This document shows, piece after piece, positions 1 through 12,000 of a stretch of DNA of 64,000 bases. Every line of letters begins with the position of its first letter. The stretch's first letter is position 1. The notes beneath the pieces were generated by a model. The model had not been told where the DNA came from. It worked only from the letters and a program-made list of their open reading frames with translations, and did no database searches. Source of the DNA: Sapria himalayana (Eukaryota > Streptophyta > Magnoliopsida > Malpighiales > Rafflesiaceae); contig JAREIK010003428.1 in the NCBI GenBank assembly GCA_029783825.1, forward strand, positions 32,501 through 96,500, written 5' to 3'. A program made the translations under genes and the position numbers.

Positions 1-540
1 TTTCAATAACATCAATACAATATAATAAAAAAAAAGTAACATATCATAAAAATATAGCAAAATAAATTATAAAGAACATTAATAAGGTTAAAATAAAAAT
101 AAAAATTTTAAAACTATTGAGAATTATATTGTATTTTTATATTTTTTTTATCTTGAGAAACTGGGATGAGATGATTCATATAGATTAAAAGAATTTATAG
201 TTTTTTTTTGTATTTATAAGTGAATTTTTATTTTATTTAATAAATGATAATGTCATTTTATAAATTTTTATTGATAATATTATATTAATGTGAGTTTTTA
301 TTTATTTTATTTAGTTGTTTTAATTTTTTATGGGAATACTCGATATGTAAAGTTTCATCAATCATTTTTATTCATTATGTAAAGGCATGAGTTTTAGTTA
401 TATATTATTATTATTGAGTATTATTTTTTTTATATCATCTTTTTTTTTCATTTTCATATATTAATCTTCATTCTTTGCTTTATATATATATGGACATCCA
501 GATATATGAAAGAAATTGATGATGCATTAGTAGAACATCT
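1..540. other. AT-rich DNA, no feature
   Basis: Very AT-rich sequence with homopolymer runs. I see no coding frame, transposon terminus or repeat with a partner elsewhere in the window. It may still belong to element A, whose left terminus was not found. Confidence 0.5.
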
Positions 541-690
541 CTTCACTATAGTAGTAGTATTAAATGGCCATTGAAAGTAATTTCTGCTCGTGGAAAATTA
601 TAGAAATATACTTTTTCTTCCCTCTCACTCTCTCTAAACATCATTGCTGGCCATATTTTAGATATTTATTGAAGTTGTATGACTATATAT
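541..690 (+). repeat. Dispersed segment shared within CACTA family
   Basis: The stretch around 610-690 (CTCTCACTCTCTCTAAACAT, then a GCTGG-containing part, then TTGAAG and TATGAC) closely matches 5450-5530 in the same orientation. It also matches the reverse complement of 23400-23480. The three copies lie in equivalent places beside CACTA internal sequence, so this is a family segment and not host DNA. Confidence 0.55.
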
Positions 691-1880
691 AAATATTTGT
701 TATAATTATATATAAATAATTGTATAACTATATAACACTCTATATAATTAAATATAACTATATTTGTAAGTATGTATACATATATGTAAATCTATATATT
801 TATTTATAACTTTATATATTTATGTATAATTATTTGTATGAATATATCTATATATAACTATATGTTTAACTATATAAAAATATATGTAGTTATATATACT
901 ATATGTATAATAACATATATCTATAAATAATTGTATCTTATAATATGTATTACTATAAAAAGCTTTATACATAACTATATTTAAATATATAATTTACAAC
1001 TTATATTTAATATACATTGTATATATTAGTATTCAAAAATGTATTTTACTATATCTATACCTATACATAACTATAGGGATAAATATATGAAATTTTATAA
1101 ATAAATATATATGCATACATATATAGATATAAGTTTAACTATGCGTGTAACTATATGTATAAGCCACATGTATGTATACATATATGTAAATATACTTGTT
1201 ATAACTTTGTATATATTTATGTATAACTAAATATAAATTCTCATATGAATATATATATATATAACTAAATGTTTAATGATATATAATTTTTTATAACTAT
1301 ATATTATATGTATAATAAATTATAACTATACATAATTTTATATTATTAATGTATAACCTATATTTATATATATAATTAACAACATATATTTAATATACAT
1401 TTTTATATATTAGTATAAAAAATGTATTTTTGCTATATCCATACCTATATATAACTAAATATATAAATATATGAAATTATATGAACAAATATATATACAT
1501 ACATGCATAAATATAAGTTTAACTATATGTGTAACTATATCTATAAACTAAATGTAACAAAATTTATAATTATATGTATAATAACATACAACATAATGTT
1601 TAACTAGATGAGTATAACATTATATAAATATTATATAACTATAAATAACTCTATATAATAAAATATAACTTTATTTTTAATCTTGTATACATATATGTAT
1701 ATATATATATATGTAAATCTATATAATTGTTTATAACTTTGCATACATTTATTTATATTTACTAATAACTACTTGTATGCATATATCTATATATAATTAT
1801 ATGTTAACCTAAATGTAACTATTTATAACTACATTTACTATATGTATCCTAACATTAATTATATATGGGATAATATTATT
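680..1880 (+). repeat. AT-rich degenerate tandem repeat
   Basis: This is about 1.2 kb of irregular repeats built from variants of ACTATATGTATAAC and TATATTTATGTATAAC. The reverse complement of the same repeat class fills 23820-25425. Longer units of a few hundred bases also seem to recur: the TTTAATATACATT-type and TATCTATACCTATAC-type blocks near 1010-1070 return near 1390-1450. No coding content. Confidence 0.6.
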
Positions 1881-1889
1881 TTGTTGCAC

Positions 1890-2060
1890 CAACTTGAAAT
1901 AAAATGGCTAAAGATATAATATCAACAATATGTAAGCATATAGCATGAGGATGTCCTTTGATCACGCTCATATATGGTATAATACAAATAAGAGTCGTAT
2001 CCTTGCCTATTCCCAGCCCTTAGGTCTCAGGCTCAAATATGAACTTATATATGACAAAAT
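1890..2060 (+). repeat. Segment repeated inverted at 23620-23760
   Basis: This moderately GC-containing segment (CCCAGCCCTTAGGTCTCAGGC and GCATATAGCATGAGG near its ends) is found inverted at 23620-23760. There it again sits between the AT-rich tandem repeat and the 5450-5530-like segment. It helps to show that the 20640-25425 block is a mirror copy of element A. Confidence 0.65.
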
Positions 2061-2451
2061 ATATAATATTTGATAGGTTTATATAGAAAACATTTTATTT
2101 TATTTTATATAATTTTTCATTCTAACACTACACACTCTATGTCTCTCTCTATCTCTCCCACTCCTCCTTCATACATTAAATGTCTTTTTTTTGCTTTCAT
2201 TTCTTGTGCATTATCATACCTTGCACCCTTTATCTAGTATAACTGTGATATCTATTAATCTTTATCGTACTAAAATTTATTTTATCTATTAATGTAGATT
2301 CTACAAACGCATTGCCTCGATATTAATGATATTTAAATTTTAACTATTCATCGGTAAATAATTTTGTTTTTTTATTTGTATATTTTGAAGTAATAGAATG
2401 TTTTATTTATAATAATGATTCAGCATTTTTTTGTAAATAAAACAGGGCAAA
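2061..2451 (+). other. 5' leader of the element A transposase gene
   Basis: The part from about 2290 (ATGTAGATTCTACAAAC, then CATTGCCT and GATATT) matches the reverse complement of about 53560-53660, upstream of the element D transposase start. The shared stretch is noncoding in both copies. It probably represents the 5' UTR, possibly with an intron between it and the start codon. The part before 2290 holds nothing I recognise. Confidence 0.45.
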
Positions 2452-4828
2452 ATGATCTCAGATCATAAGTAGATGTACAGAAAGGTTATTAATGGATTTT
2501 TGAATAAAGATTTTGTGACCGGGCTTGAAACAATCATCACTTTTGCATGTAGTCAATTAAAATTGATGGATAGAGAAAAAAATAAGTGTCCATGTAATCA
2601 TCGAAAGTGTCAGAATATCCCTTTTCGTGATGCAAATACTTTAAGATATCATTTGGCAAAATATGATTTTGTGCCAAATTATTTTGTTTGAATTTATCAT
2701 AAGGAATGTATAATGGCTCTGAATATTGACCAAAATGAGGGTATTGAATCATTTGCTTGTGGCGAAGAATCATTAAACACATACCATAAAATGATCATGG
2801 AAGCTGCTGGTGCTGACTTCAATATGGATTACATGGATGAACCACATAATCCTGAAGCTCAGAAATTTTATGAAATGCTTAAAGCTGCAGATAAAGAGTT
2901 GTAGCCTAGTTGCAAAATATATTCGCAATTGTCACTTGTGGCTCGACTAATGAGCATTAAGTCAGAAAATCATATGTCTGAGAAATTATTTGATCAGGTG
3001 ATAGAACTGATGAATGAGAATGTTCCGAATAATAATTTGACCACTAATAACTTTTACAACACTAAGAAGTTACAATGAGGAATGGGTCTATCAGTAGAAA
3101 AAATTGATTATTATTTAAATAGATGCATGTTATATTGGGGAGGTGATAGTGATTTAATTAGTTGTAAGTTTTGTGACCATCCTCGATTTAGGAAGGTACC
3201 TCGTGTTGTAGAAACGTGAAAAAAATTGAAAGTTGTCTTTAAGAAGATGTATTATTTTCCATTAATTCCTTGATTACAAAGACTATATGCATTAAATACT
3301 ACAAAAAATGATATGAGGTAGCATTCCAAGCATGAGGTTGAAGAAGGGGTAATGCATAATCTATCAGATTCACCTGCTTGGAAGCATTTTAATTATATAC
3401 ATCAAGATTTTGCAGCTGAAAGTCGAAATGTGACATGCTGGATGTTTTCTTACAGGCTCTTATTGTAGAGTTAAATCATTTATGGGATATTGGCGTGAAT
3501 ACATATTATATCTCAAAGAAGCAAAATTTCATTATCCAGGCATCCCTTATGTGGATGATAAGTGACTTTTCTGCATATTCAATATTGTATATCTGGAGTA
3601 CTACAGGACGATTCACATGCGCATATTGCATGACAAATTCTGATGCATTTACCCTCAAATTTAGTGGTAAACAATCATTGTTTGATAACCATCATAAGTT
3701 TCTACCTATGATTCATCCATTTCTAAGAAATAGAACTGCATTTAGAAAAAATAAAACTATGATGAAAGTTGCACCTACAGTTCATTCAGGAGATGAAATT
3801 ATTACAGAGATTCATAGTTTGTGTTTGAAGAAGGTAACTGAAAAGGATGCTACTGAAAATAATGGACCAATAGGCTGATTATTTGACTGGAGGAAATGTA
3901 TTATATTTTGGGTCTTTCCCTATTGGAAGTCCAATTTAATTCATCATAATTTAGATTTTTTGTATATTGAAAAAAAATATTTTTGACAATGTTTTAAATA
4001 CTATCATTAATTTAGATGGAAAGACAAGACACACTTTAAAATCAAGACAAGAGCTGAATAATTACTATCAGCATCCTAAATTGAAATTGAATGAGGAAAC
4101 AAGAAAATTTCTTAAAGCTTGCTACACACTTGATAAGAAGGCAAGATAAATATTGTGTGAATGGGTTAAAAATTTAAAATTTTCTGATGGATGTGTCAAA
4201 TATGGGTAGATGCATGGATATGAATAATCTTAAGTTATTTGGAATGAAAACTTATGACTGTCATGTATTTATGTAGAGATTAATACCAATTGTATTCTGT
4301 GAATTACTTCGACTAAGTGTTTGGAATGTCCTTATAGAACTAAGTTTGTTTTTCAAATAGCTAAATGCAATCACAATCAAAATATATGACATGGTGAGTC
4401 TAGATAATGATATTCTACTTATTATTTGAAAGCTTGAATTGATATTCCCACTGAGTTTTTTTGACTCAATGGAGTATTTTCTGGTCCATTTAGCATATGA
4501 ATCAAGGATTGTAGGGCCAGTGCAATTTAGGTGGATGTATCCTTTTGAGAGGTAAATACATATAATTTCCTGTGTTTTATTATTTCGTACTTTATGTAAT
4601 ATTATAATTTAATCAAATTGAAACCTAACATTGTGGTTGTAGGTATCTTGGTAAGTTAAAATTGAATGTTAGAAACAAGGAAAAAGTTGAAGGTTCAATT
4701 TGTAATACATATTTGGTAGAAGAAGCATCATCATTTTGTTCTTATTATTTTGATGATAATGTCAATATAAAGAATAGAAATGTGCCATGGAATTATGATG
4801 GTAATGTGATGGTAGAAAGAAGTAGCGA
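2452..4828 (+). pseudogene. CACTA TNP2 transposase, broken copy (element A)
   Basis: This would encode the En/Spm-type transposase that cuts CACTA termini. In order it shows a Transpos_assoc-like N-terminus (2473-2700; zinc-ligand pattern CPCNHRKC), a Transposase_21/tnp2 region (2900-4450; LMSIKSENHMSEKLFDQVI, RCMLYWGGDSD, SDSPAWKHFNYIHQDFAAES, SDFSAYSILYIWSTTGRF), and DUF4218 (4440-4800; HLAYESRIVGPVQFRWMYP). The start follows the element D copy: ATG at 2452, but codon 7 (Trp in D) is TAG here. Further stops lie at 2689, 2902 and 3076. About 165 bp present in D is missing at 3432-3435, removing the LPPWLCMK region. An intron at 4552-4642 (GT-AG, 91 bp) sits between PFE and RYLGKLK. DUF4216 is absent. 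Confidence 0.85.
4552..4642 (+). other. Intron inside the DUF4218 region (element A)
   Basis: Exon end CCTTTTGAGAG is followed by GTAAAT. The acceptor is TTGTGGTTGTAG, then GTATCTTGG. Joining the exons restores PFERYLGKLK in frame (phase 2 within the Arg codon). Elements D (51188-51278) and E (20394-20481) have an intron at exactly the same codon, which supports a real and ancestral intron. Confidence 0.8.
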
Positions 4829-5160
4829 GTGTATGGAATTGGCTTTAAGGGAGTTGTATTTTATTGTAGCAATCATGCTTCTAATTCATTTGTCTCAGCA
4901 ATGGTGGATGAGGCGATCAAACAACAAGCATTGGAAACAAATGAACATATTATAGATATAGAGACTAAAATGAAAAAGAAGGATGAGCAGATAACTAATA
5001 TGATGGAAGAAATTCAAGAAATTAAGGAAATTAAAAAAGCAATGCAGTAGCATATGTCCTTTATGGAGTCACAGTTAGCGGAATTGGTACATTAGAGAGC
5101 ATTCTGAGATCCAGCTTTGAATCCTCGTAGGAGAGGCTAGCATTCCCTACAAATTATGAG
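4829..5160 (+). pseudogene. Tail of the second CACTA gene, joined to TNP2 by deletion
   Basis: The frame here reads VYGIGFKGVVFYCSNH, followed by a charged coiled-coil-like stretch (VDEAIKQQALETNEHI, then Lys/Glu-rich heptads to the stop at 5048). VYGIG matches VYGIGSATSSFY in the second gene of element E (18250-18440). The coiled coil matches element D gene 2 (about 47960-48110, reverse strand). In intact copies this is the C-terminus of the TNPA-like/Transposase_24 protein. Here it follows DUF4218 of gene 1 directly and in another frame, so a deletion has removed the end of gene 1 and most of gene 2. Confidence 0.7.
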
Positions 5161-5639
5161 GATAATTGAGTATAAAAATTATTTCTGAATTGTTATTTAT
5201 TTTTGTCTGTGTAACAATAATTATGATATTTTTTTGTAGGTTTCAACTTTTTTTATTCTGGTTTGTTCTTTGCTTTTCCGATAAATCAAATTATGAATCT
5301 TTGTAGGACACATTATGTGAGAGAAAAAAAATCTTGATTCAAAGCATTCAGACATTACCACGGTCCTTCAATGCAAGAGTCCCATATTTACCGATTTCAC
5401 CTTTATCAAATAGAGGACTAGCTTATCTTATCTTATTATTCTATAAACATTTTATTTTTGCACTCTCTTTATCTCTAAACATAATTGCTGGATATCTTTT
5501 GGATTTTTGTTGAAGGTATATGACAATCAACTTTAATTTGTGTTTGTTCATGCCAATAATATTTAGTTTTTATATATCTGTGAATATATTTTTGTGTCTC
5601 TGAATTTTTTGGGTAGAGTTTTAGCCTATTATAGGTATG

Positions 5640-5990
5640 TAAAAGCCTATATTTAGTAGTAGTAGCGGCAGTAGCGGAATCGATAGTGGTGGTAGTTAAA
5701 GTGGAACTGTAGCAGCTGCGGCAACACCAGTAGTAGCGGAAAATGCGACATCAGTGGCCGCAGTGGGAGAAGCAGCAGCAACATCAGCTATAGCAGCTAC
5801 AGCGGTGGCTATAGTTGTAGTAGTGGCGGCGGCAGGGGGCAGTAGTGGTAGCACAAGTAGCTATGGTAGCAGCATTGGCAGTAGAAGCAGCAGCACCGGC
5901 AAGCGGCAGCAGTAGTAGTGGCAACAGAAGTAGGGTTGTGGTATGGCTGTAGCCGCGGCAGCGAACACCAATTACAGGACCTGGCAGGGG
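5640..5990 (+). repeat. GC-rich imperfect trinucleotide island
   Basis: Irregular AGC/AGT/GGC triplets (GTAGTAGTAGCGGCAGTAGC and similar) stand out sharply from the AT-rich surroundings. Islands of the same type occur at the equivalent place in other CACTA arms: 6775-7015, 21745-22055 and 45060-45135. Open frames across it are Ala/Val/Ser/Gly runs produced by the triplet repeat and I do not treat them as genes. Confidence 0.75.
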
Positions 5991-6774
5991 TATCGAGAGC
6001 TTAGCAATGGCAACACATGCGTATATACATACTTTATATAGTCAGTATATACATGCATTTAATACTACAGTATTTTATGTATATATATACTGAGTTTATA
6101 TATGTACTCAGAATATATGTACACATAATATTATAGTCTATATGCACATATACTACAGTAATATATGTACGAATGAAATGCTAGAATATATGTACATATT
6201 TACCACATCAATATATATTTATAAAAACATAGTTTTATTTATTTATTTTGAGTTGATTTAGTGGTTTAAATTTTGTACAGATATGGTACAACATTATTTC
6301 CTATACGAAGCTTGTATAAACAAAAACATATTTCAACAAACATGAAGCATCGTGACTAGGACAGCATTTTTGTAGTTAAAGTTGGAGATCAGAGGAGCTG
6401 TGGGAGAGAAAGCAACATCAATGCATTGATAGATTATACTTTATGCACAATCAGTAGATACATTGATTAATAAGATGTAATATAATTTTATTAGTTTTTT
6501 GTTTTAGTTATTTAAAATATTATATTAGAATAAGTTATTGAATGATTTTTTTTATTTTAAAATTTTCATTTATAGTATTTATTTTTATTAAATTTAATTT
6601 TAAAATATTAAATTTTTTTAAAAATTTTTGTTGAAAATGTATGTCAATCAACTGTAATTTTTGTTTGTTCAGGTCTATAATAACTATTTTTATATATCTG
6701 TGAATATATTTGTGTTTCTCCAAAATTTATGGTTAGAGTTTTAGCCTATTATAGGTATGCAAAAGGCTATTATC

Positions 6775-7015
6775 ATCAGTGGTAGCCACCGCAAGCGGCA
6801 GCTGTGATGGCGGCAGTGGCGGTGGCAGCGGCGGCGACAGCGACGGTGACAGTAGCGGCAGTGGTAGTAATGGTAGTGGTGGTGGCAGTAGCAGCGGATA
6901 CGATAGTGGCAGCGGATGCAACAATGGTGACAGTAGCAGTGGTATTGGCAGCAACAGCAGCAATGGCAGTAGTGGCAGGAGCGGCAGTGGGAGCAGCAAC
7001 AACAACACCAAAAGA
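6775..7015 (+). repeat. GC-rich imperfect trinucleotide island
   Basis: A GGCAGTGGCGGTGGCAGCGG-type triplet run, the second copy within the 5510-7620 duplication. Both strands are open in several frames because the triplets lack stops; the Gly/Ser, Ala/Val and Leu/Pro frames are artefacts. Confidence 0.75.
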
Positions 7016-7659
7016 GATATATACATATGAAAAAAGTCAGTATATACATACATTTAATACTATAATAATTATCATACGTATATACTGAGTTTATTTGTAC
7101 TTAGTTTATATGTATATATAATATTACTGTTTATATGTACATATATTACAGTAATATATATATGAGTGAAAAGCTAGTATATATTTACATATATACTGCA
7201 GGATTATATATGTATCAAAACATTACTTTTTTTGTTAATTTGACTAAATTGTTTAATTTTCTTATAGATATGATACCGTATTGTTCCTCATACAAAGCTT
7301 CTTTAAGTGATGGGATTTTTCACTTGACATAATGTGCCGTGACTCTGACAGCTTTGTCGTAGTATAAAAATGATGATCGGAGGATCAGAGGGAGAGAAAG
7401 CAACTTCAATGAATTGATATATTTTACTTTATGTACTATTGGTAAATACATTGATGAATAAGATCAAATAAAAGTTTGTTATTTTTTATTTCAATTATGT
7501 AAAATATTGAATTTACATAATGATTTAAATGATTTATTTTTTGTTTATTATAAATTATTTATAGTTTCAATTTTTATTCAATTTGATATAAAAATATTAT
7601 ATTATTTAATAAAAAAATTTTAAAAATTTTAAATTCTGAAATTATTTTTGAAATTAAAA

Positions 7660-8083
7660 TGGCTAGGGAAAATTCCCTTGATAAATTAGTAAGGGAAAAA
7701 TCCTCTTTCTAAATTAGCTAGGGAAATATTAAATTTAGCGACGGATATTCCGTCGCTAAATTTATTTGCTAGGGACTATATCCGTCGCTAAAATTTATAG
7801 ACCAGCACTTTAGCTCGGGAATCATCCGTCGTTATTTTTGTTTAGTGATGGAATATCTCGTTTATCTTTTCTAATTTAGCTACTGAAGTTTTTCTTTTTT
7901 AGCAAGAAATTTTTCTGTCACTATCTTTTTAGCTACGGATACTTCTGTTGCTAAAATCTAGCAAGAAGCACTTTAGATAGGAAACTGATCCATCAGTAAT
8001 CCATTACTATATCTCATTTAGTGACAGAAAATGCTCATTTAGCTAGGGAATTGTCCCTAGCTATATAGATTTTTCTTGTAGTG
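7660..8083 (+). repeat. Right subterminal region and terminal inverted repeat of element A
   Basis: Repeated TAGCTAGGGAAAATTCCC-type and CGACGGA-type motifs lead to the terminus at 8083. At 7731-7763 a perfect 15-bp inverted repeat (AAATTTAGCGACGGA, 3-base spacer TAT, then its complement) is present. The last 43 bases are nearly identical, inverted, to the CACTA start at 20640. In characterised CACTA elements such subterminal repeats bind the TNPA-type protein; that role is inferred here. Confidence 0.8.
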
Positions 8084-8090
8084 CAAGCGA

Positions 8091-8935
8091 AGGAAACCTT
8101 TCAAAGCAAAAATAATATGGCACACTTTGAGGAGTTTTCATTGACTTGAATGATATCAAGGACTTGGTCAATGAACAATCAAGATTATCAAATTCACCAC
8201 CAGAATATTTCTTGAGATCGAGTCGCATCATTCAACATTTTGCCTCGTTAAGAAAGAGAAGTATCAGAAGTAGTTCTAAAATCAAAGTCAAGAAGATCAT
8301 CATAATCATTTGCAACCATTTCTTTTCTACCAGCATAACCTAATGAAAGTAAGGCAGCCAGATGAACATGAGGAGCTGCTCCAATGGTTTGCCTGCCAAT
8401 TGTTGAAGTAGTTTCGACTTGTCATAGTCTTGCAAATGTAGGGAGTGAGGATGAATCATAAATTGAAGAAATTTGGGATTGTTCAATCATTAAGAGAGAG
8501 TTGGTGAGCCAAAGATAGTCTATCATAGAAAAAGACTAATGATCAGAACGAGGTTGACTCATCTGGATATTCATGGAATTGATGTCAGTGTTTCCACCAG
8601 CACCATGAAGGGATTAATCAGCTATTTTTGCCTATTCTTTGAGAAGCATCAAGAGAGTTGCGAGGTTTGTCACTTAAAGAGGCAATCTAGCTCTCATATG
8701 CTTTAACAATTTGGGGTGATTATCATTGAAAGTCATTCCCTTAAAAAATCAATGCTTAGCAAGTATGGTAATTATGGTATGGCTTTGAGGGTAGACATAA
8801 AGATCAATACTCTGTGAAAGTTGTGCAAAGCCAACCCTCTCATCTTTCTTGTAGCCTTTTGCAGCCTCTTTCATGCATGCCAGTTTAGAGTTTGACTCTG
8901 TTCTAAATCTCTCATTAACATCCTAACATGTCAGG
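8091..8935 (-). pseudogene. SPOC-domain-like host gene fragment
   Basis: Read on the reverse strand from about 8900, the frame gives SKLACMKEAAK, KGYKKDERVGFAQLSQSID, LYVYPQSHTIITILAKH, stop, FFKGMTFNDNHP. The DERVGFA...IDLYVYP pattern resembles the end of plant SPOC domains, which are found in RNA-processing and transcription proteins. Downstream, in shifting frames, are ASLSDKPRNSLDASQRIGKN, GGNTDINSMNIQMSQPRSDH, TIGRQTIGAAPHVHLAAL and DDLLDFDFRTTSDTS, which read like a low-complexity C-terminal tail. At least two frameshifts and several stops make it non-functional. It stops 8 bp from the end of element A, as if that element inserted into or next to it. The SPOC assignment rests on recalled family patterns only. 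Confidence 0.5.
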
Positions 8936-9039
8936 AATGACAGAGATATTCTAATTCAACGAACAAAGAATGCATATCATGTTTTTGTGTAAGCAAATAA
9001 TGAGCAATGAAATGTAACTCACCATGACCATGGTACACA

Positions 9040-12000
9040 AACATTACGCGTACTTTTTTTATAAAGTAACAGAAGTAGAAAACATTAAACATAATTTTTT
9101 TATTAAGTTACATAAGCAGGAACATTAAGCATAATTTTTTTAAGTTACAAAAGCAGAAAACAAAATGTACATTTTATATTTAAAATCTATAAAACCCTAA
9201 TTTTTAACAGTTAAAGACAAAGTTAACACTAACCATTTGCTTTTTCATAAATGGTGGAGTTAACATCATATAAGTAATCAAGAGAGAAACTTATCAAACT
9301 AAATAACAAACCAAAAAAAATAATTAAATAATATAGTGTAGCCAGAAGAAGTAATTAAAAATAAATAAAAAAATGAAACTAGCATTCATTGAGAAATTGA
9401 ATCATGTAGTTTTTCTCGGAGATGGGTTCCTAGGTCCGATCCAACACCATGTTCTTCCCTTCAATATTAAGGATCAAGACACTCACCGGAGCCTCTACAC
9501 GTCTAACTCCAACCTCATTAGCTAACTCATTTTATTATTCCGATACACCACACTTGTGTGTCTCATTTTCCCTAATGAAGATGAATATTTTTCACCTTTT
9601 CCAACAACTCAAACAAAGCAAAACGAGATGATGCCATCAATTGAATAAATACAAAAAATGATACACAAACTGATTATCAACTTGTTTTTTTAACAAGCTT
9701 ACTAACACATAGAAATAATAGACACCTGATGTGAGGTGATAAGAGAGAGAAGTAGCAAATTCAAATGAGAATCAGCGGAACAAACAACTAGACCAAAATG
9801 GAAAGAAAAAGAAGGGAGCTTAGCTTGTCCATCATGCACCCTTGTTGTTGTAGTTGAGCAACATCACCAATATCAAAATGGCCACATTAATAAACAAATA
9901 AATACCAGCAACATGCACCACAATTGGAAGGTGGGCTACTATAATTTGTGTTGGCTCACAGTAAAGGAAGTAATCTGGCATTCTTCTGGTCTCATATGGC
10001 TTTTCCTCTTCTTGGCACAGGCTCAAACTACATCAATTTTAAGGGTAACCTTCTAGGTTTTGTAATTTCAAACACACATATATATCCATACATCTAATAT
10101 CATGTTAACAATTAAAAAATAATAAACACTCGATAATCAAAATGTCATAAAACTAAAATTCATATATAATGGACAAAAATAATTAGTGCAGCTCAAATTG
10201 AGTAATCTCATCAAAAGTATCCAAATAAAAATTAATAAAAATAATATATTCTATCACACATGTTCGTATATAAATCTCTATCTCCTTAAATGTCATTATA
10301 TTTTACATTTTTCAAAAGACTAAATTGACTCTCTTATAAATAACAAATTATGATGGATTTACTATCAAAACTAAGAGGAGCTCAAATAGAGTGTAAGTGA
10401 GAAAAAAGTCCAAAATATTCATCAACCTCGAAATAGATCCAATCTTTCATAGATTTTTACTTATCTAAGTATATTAAATACAACATTATATAAATTTATT
10501 ATAAAAAATTTATAAAACTAATTATACAGATAATATATGTAATATAAAATTAGATAATTACAAGATATTTGAACTTTTTAATGATACTCACATATCTAAT
10601 AGATTCAAATTATATCTTTGGTGAAATTGAGTTAATTTTTTATGAGCATATGTTATATTATTCCAAAAAAATATACAAATATACAAATGTCTTAGATTTC
10701 AACTTTCATAGAAAACGAAATATTAATTAGATTCAAATGTAATAACTTAAGGGAAAATAATTGCATAGAAATGTATCAATCTATGCTCATGGAAAAGAGA
10801 TCAATAATATAAAGCTTTTCATAGGTAACAAACAAAACATATCTTGTAATAAAAATAATCAAGTAATTATTTTATATGACCTCATCAAAATTATCATAAA
10901 AATATTTATTAACAACAAATTATAATAAGAACCTATAAGAGATGATTAAAGAAACAGGAAATCAAATAATATCATTTTGACTACTAGATATAAAAAATTA
11001 AAATAAAAAAACTCATGTATCAATGTATAACACTTCACCAACAGAAAGCCTTTAGTTGAACTTCATTCTCATAAAAAATACACTTAGTAATTGAATAATT
11101 ATATAAAATAATCACAAGTATTAAAACAAAAATAATTATCCAATACTTTTGAGTGAATGATAAGTATATCATTTATTATGACTTGTCATTCTAAATGAGA
11201 TAGTGTCTCAAACAAGAGTTTAATATGGCTTCAAATGAATAGGAAAACATATTAATTAACAAAATAAATAAATATGAATAAAAAAGTATTCCATCAAGTG
11301 GAAGATTAATACTAAAATGTATTTGTTTATTTTGGAAAATATTCAAAAGATAAGATCAAAAGAGTCAATTGAATTTACTATTTTTTAGTCATAATCAATA
11401 AAACAGTAAAAAAGCTGAGTATGTCAAGAGATCTTTCACTAAGGATCTTAGCACATGTGAAATTAAATTTTCCACGGATGAGTGGAAATCTCTTGATTTG
11501 GATAACTCTATTTCTTCAAATATTAGTGAGAAGTTTAAAAAGTCATCTGAAGGATAAAGGAATCACATAATAAAAAAATTCTTCAATCTCCTAAAAGCTC
11601 AATTTAACTTCTTGCAAGGTGACTAGAGTGTGTAACTATTATATAAATCATGTATTATTGGAGTACTTGATCTTTAAAGATTGTTTCATTCGACGACTAG
11701 GGGTGAATTTCATGAAGGGAGGGTAGATGAGAAGAAAAGAAAAGATAAATTAATTTTCATTAATTTACGAAAACTAATATATATATATATATAAGTAAGA
11801 ATAAATAAATAATATAAATAAAAAACACTAAATTAAATATAGACACTAAATTAACTTACAAAACTAATAAATAAACACTAATTTAATTTACGAAAACTAT
11901 AATATGATTAATTTTCATTAATCATATTATATATATATATATATATATATAGTATATATATATATATGATTGAGAGAGTTCACATGCCAAGTGCTCTCCT

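Larger units (their letters stand above)
5510..7620 (+). repeat. 1.1-kb direct duplication in the right arm of element A
   Basis: 5510-6620 and 6630-7620 are two diverged copies in the same order. Each has the TATATATCTGTGAATATATTT plus GAGTTTTAGCCTATTATAGG block, then a GC-rich triplet island, then TATATACTGAGT-type repeats. Each then has the ACAGATATGGTAC-like block and the GAGAGAAAGCAAC plus ATACATTGAT block, and ends in AT-rich DNA. Single copies of the same order occur at 21120-22060 (inverted) and 45060-45600. Confidence 0.7.
541..8083 (+). mobile_element. CACTA (En/Spm) element A, left end not found
   Basis: The right terminus is clear: the sequence ends TTTTTCTTGTAGTG at 8083, the complement of the CACTACAAGAAAAA start typical of CACTA elements. 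It is preceded by palindromic TAGCTAGGGA and CGACGG subterminal motifs. Inside are a broken TNP2 gene (2452-4828), a remnant of the second element gene (4829-5160) and long noncoding subterminal DNA. Segments 541-690, 680-1880 and 1890-2060 reappear inverted at 23400-25425 beside another copy of the same terminus, so they are included here as part of the element. No CACTA start is visible to the left, so the element is either truncated or starts before the window. Confidence 0.75.

Noticed and set aside
2121..2136. AACACTACACACTC as a possible CACTA left terminus for element A
   Set aside because: Lacks the AAGAAAAA continuation and subterminal motifs seen at the other ends of this family.
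6733..7088. Overlapping Gly/Ser, Ala/Val, Cys/His and Leu/Pro frames
   Set aside because: All are readings of one imperfect GC-rich trinucleotide repeat, open in several frames on both strands.
9832..10026. 64-codon reverse-strand frame with a hydrophobic segment
   Set aside because: No recognisable family, no neighbouring exons; noted only in the description of the interval.
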